Assembly (NCBI GenBank): GCA_946479055.1
Contig: CAMLEX010000060.1
Location: 1 to 12,480 of the forward strand
Origin: an uncultured Bacteroidota bacterium
GTDB taxonomy: Bacteria; Bacteroidota; Bacteroidia; Chitinophagales; Chitinophagaceae
DNA length: 12,480 nucleotides
Direction: 5' to 3'
Positions 1 to 6,927 of the stretch are shown one piece after another. A model generated the notes under the pieces. It did not search any database. It had not been told where the DNA came from and saw only the letters and a program-made list of their open reading frames with translations. Made by a program: the position numbers and the translations under genes. How positions within the stretch are numbered: the stretch's first letter is position 1; each line of letters opens with the position of its first letter.

Positions 1-1
1 A

Positions 2-973
2 AAAGATATGTATGGCCGGTATGCACATGAAAACTCGCTGGCCTTTCGTGAAAATTTTCTTCATATTCCTCTGATTAATCTCTGGCTCGAAGAATTTAAG
101 AAAAGCCTGCAATCAAAACTTCCTAACCTCAAACTTCGAACTTCAAACTTTAGTTTTTTGCCGACCTATGATATTGATATAGCCTGGTCCTATAAACATA
201 AAGGTTTGGGGCGCAGTTTTGTCGGGTTGATGCAATCATTGATAAAAGGCAGGTGGAGGGAGTTTAATGAAAGAGTAAAAGTATTGCAGGAAAAACAACA
301 AGATCCTTATGACAGTTATGGCTGGCTGAATCTATTGCATGAGCAATATAAATTAAAACCGTATTATTTTTTTCTGTTAGCAGAGAAAAGAGGAAAATAT
401 GATAAAAATATTTCACCCCGGCAAAAGGCTTTTCAGGATTTAATAAGTGATCATTTTATCCGTTATCCTGTTGGTATTCATCCATCTTGGCGCAGCGGCG
501 ATGAACATACTTTGCTAAAAAAAGAAATTGATTCACTACAGGCAATAACGGGCAACAAGGTTTTGTCTTCAAGACAGCATTATATACGTCTTACATTGCC
601 CGAAACTTTCAGGCGACTTACAGAAAACGGAATTCAATTCGATTTTTCAATGGGATATGGCAGTATCAATGGTTTCAGGGCTTCAGTCTGCTCTCCTTTT
701 TATTGGTACGATCTTGAAAATGAAAGGCAAACGGAATTGACGCTTTTTCCGTTTTGCTACATGGAAGCGAATTCCTTTTACGAACAAAAATTTACAGCAC
801 AACAAGCCTTTGATGAAATGAGAAATTATTATGAAGTAGTGAAATCAGTGAATGGAACTTTCATCATGATCTGGCATAATCAATTTTTGGGTACAGATAA
901 ATTATTTTCAGGCTGGAAAGAAGTATATGAACAGTTTATTAAAGAAGTTGGAGAGAAGTTTCAAAAGTTTTGA
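2..973 (+). CDS. Polysaccharide deacetylase-like protein, 5'-truncated by window edge
   Basis: The reading frame is open to the left edge, so the gene starts outside the window; the ATG at 8 is probably internal. The visible 321 residues carry marks of a NodB-type carbohydrate esterase fold: a TYDIDIAW segment (about residues 53-60, with the Asp pair expected in motif 1), a GIHPSWRS segment (157-163, the His/Ser of motif 2), an RQHY segment at 189-192, an FDFSMGY segment at 211-217 and a MIWHNQFLG segment at 287-295. Members of this Bacteroidota family are usually longer, with an extra N-terminal domain that would lie off-window. The expected role is removal of acyl groups from a polysaccharide or cell-wall glycan; the substrate cannot be read from sequence. 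It converges on the transporter gene at 1158. The family call is fairly secure, the activity is inferred. Confidence 0.75.
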   Translation, partial: KDMYGRYAHENSLAFRENFLHIPLINLWLEEFKKSLQSKLPNLKLRTSNFSFLPTYDIDIAWSYKHKGLGRSFVGLMQSLIKGRWREFNERVKVLQEKQQDPYDSYGWLNLLHEQYKLKPYYFFLLAEKRGKYDKNISPRQKAFQDLISDHFIRYPVGIHPSWRSGDEHTLLKKEIDSLQAITGNKVLSSRQHYIRLTLPETFRRLTENGIQFDFSMGYGSINGFRASVCSPFYWYDLENERQTELTLFPFCYMEANSFYEQKFTAQQAFDEMRNYYEVVKSVNGTFIMIWHNQFLGTDKLFSGWKEVYEQFIKEVGEKFQKF

Positions 974-1014
974 GTTTTGGAGTTAGTGTTGAATGTATAT
1001 CAAGTGCAGAATAA

Positions 1015-1096
1015 CCGAAAATGCCGAATAGCGAGCCGAACGATGAAGAGTGCGACGCAACGGAAGTTCATAGTAGCAATGCCGTTGGGCCCAAAA
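1015..1096. repeat. Structured intergenic repeat-like element
   Basis: This block is richer in G+C than its surroundings. It contains three CCGAA copies (starting at 1015, 1024, 1036), then an imperfect hairpin: CAACGG at 1058-1063 pairs with CCGTTG at 1082-1087, extended by CAT 1069-1071 with ATG 1079-1081 across a 5-nt bulge. A GGGCCC palindrome follows at 1087-1092. It lies between two convergent genes, the usual site for REP-like elements. I believe similar sequences recur between genes in Chitinophagaceae, but only one full copy is present here, so repeat status is unproven. It does not end in a T-run on either strand and does not look like a terminator. Confidence 0.4.
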
Positions 1097-1157
1097 ATAT
1101 CCTCATTGTCAGTATGATTAATAGACAGCTTCTTTTTGTTTAAACTTTAATGCTGTT

Positions 1158-2105
1158 TCATACACCCTCCGCTTCCGGCATAGTGGCCACCGGGACTTTG
1201 TAAGCTTTATTGACCAAATACACTCCCAATAAAGCAACGAGGCCACCGACTGCAATAAATGCAGTGAGTTTTTCAGAAAAGATCAGCCAGCCAAGCAATA
1301 CGGCAACAATGGGATTGATATAAGCATATAAAGAAGTTTGCTCTGTAGAAAGATTTTGCAAAGCATACAAATAGGCAATAAATGAAATGACGGAACCAAA
1401 GATGACAAGATAAGCAATAGCCGCCCATGACTGCCAGGGAATTGATGTGACAGGAACAGTATTATTAGTAATATAGGCAACACTTGTTAATGTAATTCCT
1501 GAAACAACCATTTGCAAACCGATACTGAAATAAGGATTGAAATTGGCTGCATGCTTTTTTGTATAAATGGTTCCAAAGGCCCATGCCCAGGTAGCAGCTA
1601 AGGATAAAAAAATGCCAAAGCGGAAATCACCATTTAAAAAATCATGTAGATGTTCGTAGAATATAATACAAACACCTCCAAAACCTAAAAGCAAACCTAA
1701 TATAGCTTTGTTTGGCATTTTTGCTTTAGCAGAAAATAAACCAATAACAACCAACCACAATGGGAAAATGGCTCCCATAATAGCTCCCAGGCCTGAAGAA
1801 ATATATTTTAAGCCCCAGGTGCTTAATCCGTTGGCTAATAAAAAATTCAAAAAACCTAATATAAATATCGACTGCCATTCTTTACCCTGTGGCCATCGTT
1901 CGCCCTTTGCAATAAAAAATAAAACATAACAAAGTCCGCCCAGCAATTGACGGAAGCCTGCCATTTGTAAGGGCGGCATGTAACGAACGCCTTCTTTCGA
2001 TCCGATCCATGTAGTGCCCCAGAGAAGACAAACAAGAGCTAAACAAAAAATAGCTTTAGCCCTTACTCCCTTTTTATGGATAGTAAGCGGGTTAAATGCC
2101 GACAT
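1158..2105 (-). CDS. EamA-family (DMT superfamily) membrane transporter
   Basis: Predicted inner-membrane protein of 315 residues with about ten hydrophobic helices arranged as two tandem EamA repeats. The first opens with an LLWGTTWIGSKEG segment (residues 27-39), followed by a conserved Pro and an FRQLLGG segment; the second opens near the TWAWAFGTIYTKKH stretch. Such proteins export or exchange small metabolites; the substrate is unknown. I chose the ATG at 2103-2105 because it is preceded by an A-rich stretch and gives a normal N-terminus. An in-frame ATG at 2163-2165 would add 20 residues that do not resemble the family, though it cannot be excluded. It lies downstream of purH on the same strand with a gap of 168 nt (108 nt with the longer start). 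No clear promoter is visible in the gap, so read-through from purH is possible. Confidence 0.85.
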   Translation of the reverse strand: MSAFNPLTIHKKGVRAKAIFCLALVCLLWGTTWIGSKEGVRYMPPLQMAGFRQLLGGLCYVLFFIAKGERWPQGKEWQSIFILGFLNFLLANGLSTWGLKYISSGLGAIMGAIFPLWLVVIGLFSAKAKMPNKAILGLLLGFGGVCIIFYEHLHDFLNGDFRFGIFLSLAATWAWAFGTIYTKKHAANFNPYFSIGLQMVVSGITLTSVAYITNNTVPVTSIPWQSWAAIAYLVIFGSVISFIAYLYALQNLSTEQTSLYAYINPIVAVLLGWLIFSEKLTAFIAVGGLVALLGVYLVNKAYKVPVATMPEAEGV

Positions 2106-2273
2106 TGTTTTAAATGATTTGCCTGCCGGCTTAATAATAACATTATGAAGATCAAAAAATGACATTCTGGTTTTTATAATTCAATCCGGGTATTCTTTCG
2201 GGTAAATTATAAGCTAAGTGACCATCATTTTCCCATCAATCCTAAAAATCCACACCAATCCCAGTTCAGATAT

Positions 2274-3806
2274 TTAATGCTTAAAATGCCTCATTCCCGT
2301 AATAACCATTGCAAGGTTGTTCTGTTTGCAATATTCAATGGAATCCTTATCACGTATAGAACCGCCAGGCTGAATAAAAGCAGCAATCCCCGCTTCATGT
2401 CCTAATTGTACACAATCATTAAAAGGAAAGAAAGCATCACTTGCCATTACAGCTCCCTGCAGATCAAAATTGAATTGCTTTGCTTTTTCAACAGCTTGTC
2501 GTAAAGAATCAATACGGCTGGTTTGTCCGCAACCTTTACCTACCAATTGTTTATTTTTTATTAATGCAATGGCATTTGATTTCAAATGCTTGCAAACTAT
2601 ATTAGCGAATTCCAGATCTTCTTTTTCCAATGCCGTTGTTTCTCTTCCGCCCGATTCTTTCCATTCAGTGTAATTGCCTTCATCAATGCCCTGAATCAAT
2701 ACTCCATTCAAAACAGATTTGTATTGTTCTTTGTTTGAAGGTTGCTCTTTTAATTGTAATAAAATCCTGTTTTTCTTTGATTTCAGAATTGCCAGTGCCT
2801 CTTCATCAAAAGCAGGTGCTATTAATACTTCAAAGAAAATTTCATTGATGGCTTCGGCAGTAGCTTTATCAACAGTGCCATTCGTCACCAATACACCACC
2901 GAAAGCACTTTCGGGATCGCCTGCAAGTGCAGTATCCCAACTCTCTTTGATAGTAGGCCGTTGAGCGATGCCGCAAACATTGGTATGTTTAATAATGGCG
3001 AAAGTTATACCTCCATCTCCGGCAGAAGTATCGGGAAACTCTTTTATTAATTGGACGGCCGCATCTACATCTACAAGATTATTATAAGAAAGGTCTTTGC
3101 CATTTAACTGATCAAATAATTTATTCAGCTCGCCATAAAATACGCCGGATTGATGTGGGTTTTCACCATACCGCATAGCTTTTGGGTTGGTGATTGATTC
3201 AAGAAAATATAAAGATTCAGAAGGATTGAAATATTTGGCAATGGCTACATCATAATGAGCCACGGTTTCAAAGGCTTTAGCAGCAAAAGCTTTACGCTGC
3301 TCAAGTGTGGTGTCACCTTTTTGATCGTTTAACAATTGTTCTAAAGCCGCATAGTCTTTTTTAGCAGCTACTACAACAACGTCTTTAAAATTTTTTGCTG
3401 CGCCACGGATCATGGAAGGTCCGCCAATATCAATTTTTTCTATGATCGATTTTTCGTCAGTAGTTGTTGCTACAGTTTCTTCAAATGGGTAAAGATCAAC
3501 AATCACCAGGTCCAATTCCGGAATATTGTACTGTTTCATTTCCTGCACATGCGTTTCGTCATCCCGTTTTCCAAGGATGCCACCAAATACAGAGGGATGC
3601 AAAGTTTTTACCCTGCCACCGAGAATAGACTGATAAGTTGTAAGGTTTTCTACAGGTATCACGTTGATTCCCAAATTTTCTATAAAAGACTGTGTTCCAC
3701 CGGTGGAGTAGATGATAATACCCAATTCCGATAGTTTTTTTACAATGGGTTCTAGTCCGTCTTTATAAAAAACGGAAATAAGAGCAGATTGAATCTTCTT
3801 GGTCAT
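2274..3806 (-). CDS. purH: Bifunctional AICAR formyltransferase / IMP cyclohydrolase
   Basis: Cytosolic enzyme for the last two steps of purine synthesis: AICAR plus 10-formyl-THF to FAICAR, then ring closure to IMP. At 510 residues from the ATG at 3804-3806 it has the usual family length. The N-terminal MGS-like cyclohydrolase domain shows STGGT (34-38) and GGRVKTLHP (63-71) followed by GGILGKR. The C-terminal transformylase domain shows MRYGENPHQ (211-219), the catalytic Lys-His pair at 273-274 in KHTNVCG (most homologues have Pro where Val stands), GDPESAFGG, SDAFFPFND, a QPGGSIRD segment and the terminal GMRHFKH. The frame stays open for 18 more residues to an ATG at 3860, but that extension is unlike PurH and lies beyond the conserved start. 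A promoter-like element sits in the end of comEC just upstream, so purH can be transcribed independently. Confidence 0.97.
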   Translation of the reverse strand: MTKKIQSALISVFYKDGLEPIVKKLSELGIIIYSTGGTQSFIENLGINVIPVENLTTYQSILGGRVKTLHPSVFGGILGKRDDETHVQEMKQYNIPELDLVIVDLYPFEETVATTTDEKSIIEKIDIGGPSMIRGAAKNFKDVVVVAAKKDYAALEQLLNDQKGDTTLEQRKAFAAKAFETVAHYDVAIAKYFNPSESLYFLESITNPKAMRYGENPHQSGVFYGELNKLFDQLNGKDLSYNNLVDVDAAVQLIKEFPDTSAGDGGITFAIIKHTNVCGIAQRPTIKESWDTALAGDPESAFGGVLVTNGTVDKATAEAINEIFFEVLIAPAFDEEALAILKSKKNRILLQLKEQPSNKEQYKSVLNGVLIQGIDEGNYTEWKESGGRETTALEKEDLEFANIVCKHLKSNAIALIKNKQLVGKGCGQTSRIDSLRQAVEKAKQFNFDLQGAVMASDAFFPFNDCVQLGHEAGIAAFIQPGGSIRDKDSIEYCKQNNLAMVITGMRHFKH

Positions 3807-3877
3807 AGTTGGTAAATTAAAAGGGCAGGCGAATCGTTTGACCGACCAGTTTTGAACCAAGCCGGGTTTAAGAGCGG

Positions 3878-3908
3878 CAAAACTAACTTAATTCAGGCTC
3901 ATCACAAA
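3878..3908 (-). promoter_or_regulatory. Predicted Bacteroidota-type promoter for purH
   Basis: On the minus strand a TTTG (3905-3908) is followed after exactly 19 nt by TAGTTTTG (3878-3885), a perfect match to the TAnnTTTG -7 element known for the primary sigma factor of Bacteroidota. The -33 element lies inside the last codons of comEC and the -7 box just after its stop codon. Transcription would start near 3870, giving a leader of about 65 nt before purH. This is a consensus match only. Confidence 0.5.
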
Positions 3909-5981
3909 AGCCCCTTTTTCGGCAACATCATAATAAGGTATATGCAAAGAATCGCAATCTTTTTTCCAGTAGTTTAATCTCCAGGCGGGTACAGAGCCGT
4001 TAAATACTACTTGCTTTATAATAAAGGATTTGTTGAGCCGGGAAATATAAAGTTTTGGGTTTTTTGAAACGATAAGCAAATCAATAGTTTGCCTGGATAA
4101 TGATTGGGTAAATGAAACAGTGCTGTCAAGTAGCAGGATGTTTTTATTCCCAAAGGAAACATAATTGTTATTGCGTATAAAATTATTCAAAGAATCGAGC
4201 GGCCCGATCCTTTGTAAAATCCGGGATGGCTTTAAATGAAAGTTTCTTGCAAAATCATTTTCCAGCAAATCAGGGTCGCCTGCAAAAAATAAATGACGGC
4301 CATTAATAAAATCAATAGCCTGGTGTAGCGGTACATTATAAACAATTATCTTTTGCTGAGTATTTTTTTGCCAGAAAGAAAAATCGCGGAGAATAAAAAA
4401 ACTTAACAAAGCGGCTAAGCCAATTTTTAAACCGGCTTTTGTTTTTTCCAGCATCCAATAGCTAATGCCCGCAATAGAAATGAATAAAAAGACAACCTGG
4501 GGAATGCTTATTTGTAAACCATCCCATAATGAAAAAGGAAGAGCTTCTACCTTTTCGATATAACTATTCATAAGCCAGATAAGCCATGATAAAATCTTAC
4601 CCACAAACAAACCGGCCGCAGGTATAATTGAAATAACGCAAAGAAAAATCTCACCCAGCAAAATAAGACTTGATAAAGGAACGGCTACAAAATTGGTCAA
4701 TAAAAAATGAGTGGGAAACTGGTGAAAATGATAGATGCTTACCGGCAATGTCAGTATTTGTGCTGCGATGGTTACGGAGTTTAACTTCCAGAAAAAATCA
4801 AGCAATTTATTTTTGATATAAAATAGGTTATAGATGGGCCGCATAAAAATAATAATGCTTAACACCGCTGAATAGGATAGTTGAAAACCAACATCCCACA
4901 GCCAATATGGATTAGAACAAAGCAGTATAAATGCAGAGAGGGCAAGTGTGTTATAAATGGAAGTTCTTTTGGAAAGATTTTCTCCTGCTACTATACAGGT
5001 AAACATAACTGCTGAACGGAGAATGGATGGCTGAGCGCCGGCGAGCAGGCTAAATAGCCATAACCCGCAAATGATAATCAACGGTCTCAGCCATTTTACA
5101 TATTTGTGGCGCTTCATGGGTTTAAGCAATAGTACAAGTAACCAATAGATCAGTCCAAGATGCAACCCCGAGATGGCGATGATATGTACAACACCTGTAT
5201 TAGTATAGGACTGTACCAAAGTTTTATCAAGATCGCCTTTGTACCCGATCAATAAAGCTTCCGCCAATCCTGTTTCTTTATCACCCCGAATATTGTTACG
5301 AAGAATGTTCAACACTTTTTCACGGACAGTATTTAAAAAGGCAGGCACCCATTTCTGATTGGTTTCCTGTAATGCAATAAACTCTTCAGAGGCCAGGTAA
5401 ACCTGATGTGTAATACCATGGAATAATGAATATCGTTTATAATCAAACCCACCGGGGTTACCGGAGTTTTTTATTTCTTGTAAAGGCTTTTTAAAAATAA
5501 TTTGCGAGCCATACTCCAAAGGAAGCCGTAGTGAATCCTTTTTAAAATAAAGAATAATTTTTCCTTTTACAGGAATGACTTTTTCATTTTCAACCAGGTG
5601 AGTGATGCTGGCATCCGCCTTGAATGACTTAGTTTTTTCTACAGGCGTTTCTTCTAATGTAGCTATGAAGGAAATGTTGCCTTTGATATGGTTTCCGATC
5701 CAATTTTTTGTATTACGGATATCCTTATGCCAGACAAGTAAGGCACCGATGGCTATAAAAGGAAGTAGAGCCGCTATTCCATTCAAAAATCCAAGACGGT
5801 AACGGGTAAAAAGAGGAAAATAGAAAAAGGAAATAAGGATAAGGAGAGCTCCGGCAAACATTGCGTACCAAACAACTGGCATTAATTGGCAAAACCATTG
5901 TACCAGGATGCCAGCTATCAGCGAAAATAGCAATCTTACGAAAGGAGCTTTTTTCCAGAAATAAATTTCCTGCATTGGCAT
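3888..5981 (-). CDS. comEC: ComEC/Rec2-type DNA-uptake channel protein
   Basis: Predicted polytopic inner-membrane channel that carries single-stranded DNA into the cytoplasm during natural transformation. The 697-residue protein has N-terminal membrane helices (about 13-85), a soluble DUF4131-like region (about 100-200), then the competence domain with TGVVHIIAISGLHLGL (262-277), PSILRSAVM (318-326) and LWDVGFQLSYSA (361-372), several more helices to about 532, and a soluble C-terminal tail. In the family this tail is a metallo-beta-lactamase-like domain; here it keeps segments such as HLFFAGDPDLL and LLIVSKNP but shows no HxHxDH metal motif, so it is probably catalytically dead. Two starts are nearly equivalent: ATG at 5979-5981 or, two codons on, at 5973-5975. 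It is divergent from the gene at 6357. No consensus promoter was found upstream of it. Confidence 0.9.
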   Translation of the reverse strand: MPMQEIYFWKKAPFVRLLFSLIAGILVQWFCQLMPVVWYAMFAGALLILISFFYFPLFTRYRLGFLNGIAALLPFIAIGALLVWHKDIRNTKNWIGNHIKGNISFIATLEETPVEKTKSFKADASITHLVENEKVIPVKGKIILYFKKDSLRLPLEYGSQIIFKKPLQEIKNSGNPGGFDYKRYSLFHGITHQVYLASEEFIALQETNQKWVPAFLNTVREKVLNILRNNIRGDKETGLAEALLIGYKGDLDKTLVQSYTNTGVVHIIAISGLHLGLIYWLLVLLLKPMKRHKYVKWLRPLIIICGLWLFSLLAGAQPSILRSAVMFTCIVAGENLSKRTSIYNTLALSAFILLCSNPYWLWDVGFQLSYSAVLSIIIFMRPIYNLFYIKNKLLDFFWKLNSVTIAAQILTLPVSIYHFHQFPTHFLLTNFVAVPLSSLILLGEIFLCVISIIPAAGLFVGKILSWLIWLMNSYIEKVEALPFSLWDGLQISIPQVVFLFISIAGISYWMLEKTKAGLKIGLAALLSFFILRDFSFWQKNTQQKIIVYNVPLHQAIDFINGRHLFFAGDPDLLENDFARNFHLKPSRILQRIGPLDSLNNFIRNNNYVSFGNKNILLLDSTVSFTQSLSRQTIDLLIVSKNPKLYISRLNKSFIIKQVVFNGSVPAWRLNYWKKDCDSLHIPYYDVAEKGAFVMSLN

Positions 5982-6356
5982 AATGAGAAATTACATCGTT
6001 AGCCAGAAGATTACAATACCACTTAGCGGGTATTATTATATTGTAAAATATTACGAGATTTAATCTTTCAGTTTGTACCAGAACTGCTTGCTTGCGATTG
6101 TGAAAAAATCTCAGCATTAAACAGACTTTGTAGCAATTTTTAAACGGTGTTCGCAATCATTATTTTACCCGTTATTTGTTAGTATTCTTACGGTATTTTT
6201 ATAACATTTTCAACGCTAATATTTGATAATCTATATTTTATAAATATGTTTAATCTGTAATTGATTGATAAATCATGGCTTATGGAACATAAGCGGCTCT
6301 CTTCCTTAATAGTTTTATAGTGCAATCAATATTGTTGCAACCATAAATCTTAAGCC
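5982..6356. other. AT-rich divergent intergenic region
   Basis: This 375-base stretch separates comEC (-) from the 159-residue protein gene (+). It is AT-rich with no convincing coding frame: the only longer frame crossing it (minus strand, to 6156) overlaps the comEC start out of frame and has no family resemblance. Its right half holds a predicted promoter (6222-6252) and a structured leader (6273-6360). The left half (5982-6220) shows no clear promoter, RNA gene or repeat, and no minus-strand TAnnTTTG box for comEC. Confidence 0.7.
6222..6252 (+). promoter_or_regulatory. Predicted Bacteroidota-type promoter for the 6357 gene
   Basis: TTTG at 6222-6225 is followed after exactly 19 nt by TATGTTTA at 6245-6252, matching seven of eight positions of TAnnTTTG, with the last base A in place of G. 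The spacing equals that of the purH promoter candidate in this window. Initiation would fall near 6259, leaving a leader of roughly 98 nt. AT-rich DNA makes chance matches easier, so confidence is moderate. Confidence 0.42.
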
Positions 6357-6360
6357 ATGA
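6273..6360 (+). promoter_or_regulatory. Leader with two mutually exclusive stems, one hiding the start codon
   Basis: Stem A is a perfect local hairpin: GCTTATG (6278-6284), loop GAA, CATAAGC (6288-6294). Stem B is long-range: TCATGGCTTA (6273-6282) is the exact reverse complement of TAAGCCATGA (6351-6360), which contains the start codon at 6357-6359. In a variant of stem B, TTATGG (6280-6285) also pairs with CCATAA (6341-6346). A and B compete for bases 6278-6284, so only one can form at a time. A five-codon upstream frame (MAYGT, 6275-6292) spans stem A. The pairings are seen directly; control of translation is inferred. Confidence 0.4.
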
Positions 6361-6836
6361 CTACAATCCAGAAAAAATCATTAAAGGTGGGCAAACAGGT
6401 AAACACTAACCATGTGAATACTGTAATTAAAAATTACAAGCAGGAACGCTGGGTGCACAATTCCAAACGATTGGGTAAGGAAGATTCGCTGAGTGTTTGG
6501 TACAGCATAGAAGAACTGGAGGAATTTATAGCAAAAAGTAAGGAGCATGGCGCCGATGGTATCAAGTTGTATTTTGGCGCTTATGATAAAGAGTATAAAG
6601 AGCAACCTTTGTTTGCAGGCAGACAGACTATTGCTTTGGTGGCCACAAAACACAAGGTGTCATCTGAAGGAGAAGAATCAAATAAAGATATTTATATCAA
6701 TACAGAAAAAGGTTCTACTATTTTAGCCTGGAATGCAGGAACCCTCTGTCCTCCTTATTGTGGCGGCAAAGGCGGCTATGAAGAGATTGGAATCACTATC
6801 ATAGATAAAGGAGATGAAGGATTGATTATTGTTTAA
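6357..6836 (+). CDS. Conserved-looking hypothetical protein, 159 residues
   Basis: I do not recognise a named family, although the architecture resembles small uncharacterised proteins I associate with Chitinophagaceae. It is predicted soluble and cytosolic: no signal peptide, no membrane helix, a basic N-terminus (about 1-40) and a mixed alpha/beta remainder. Notable segments are SVWYSIEELEEFI (46-58), GADGIKLYFGAYD (65-77), AGRQTIALVATK (87-98) and NAGTLCPPYCGGKGG (126-140). The last has a Cys-x3-Cys pair (C131, C135) in a Gly/Pro-rich loop that could bind a metal or form a disulfide. The ATG at 6357 is preceded by no Shine-Dalgarno sequence and sits in a long-range stem. An intrinsic terminator begins 18 nt after the stop, so this is probably a single-gene transcript, although it immediately precedes the signalling genes. 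Confidence 0.75.
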   Translation: MTTIQKKSLKVGKQVNTNHVNTVIKNYKQERWVHNSKRLGKEDSLSVWYSIEELEEFIAKSKEHGADGIKLYFGAYDKEYKEQPLFAGRQTIALVATKHKVSSEGEESNKDIYINTEKGSTILAWNAGTLCPPYCGGKGGYEEIGITIIDKGDEGLIIV

Positions 6837-6854
6837 ACAATCAGCTCCTATAAA

Positions 6855-6894
6855 AAAAAATAATACCTCCTGGGAACAGGGGGTATTATTTTTT
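6855..6894 (+). terminator. Strong intrinsic terminator after the 159-residue protein gene
   Basis: An 18-bp stem pairs 6855-6872 with 6877-6894, with a single G-T wobble (6868/6881). The loop is GGAA (6873-6876), a GNRA tetraloop. The 3' arm ends in six T residues (6889-6894) and the 5' arm begins with a run of A, so the hairpin could work in both directions. It lies 18 nt after the stop codon at 6834-6836 and ends 33 nt before the ATG of the membrane protein gene. It also argues against a TTG start at 6829 for that gene, since the hairpin would then be coding. Confidence 0.85.
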
Positions 6895-6927
6895 ATAGTC
6901 TTACATTTAATTTTTTATTGTCTAAAG

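Noticed and set aside
1130..1156. ACAGC/GCTGT inverted repeat after the EamA gene as a terminator
   Set aside because: Only five base pairs with a long loop and no T-run on the proper strand.
2106..2165. N-terminal extension of 20 residues on the EamA transporter
   Set aside because: It precedes the normal family N-terminus and looks unlike it; kept only as an alternative start in that entry.
3807..3860. N-terminal extension of 18 residues on PurH
   Set aside because: PurH homologues begin at the MTKKIQSALISV segment; the extension lies in the leader downstream of the predicted promoter and shows no family resemblance.
5725..6156. 143-codon open frame on the minus strand
   Set aside because: It overlaps the comEC start in another frame, has low-complexity, aromatic- and Ser-rich composition and no recognisable family, so it is a shadow frame.
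6829..6927. TTG start extending the seven-helix protein by 33 residues and overlapping the previous stop codon
   Set aside because: The extension would translate a near-perfect intrinsic terminator hairpin (6855-6894); the ATG at 6928 gives a clean seven-helix protein.
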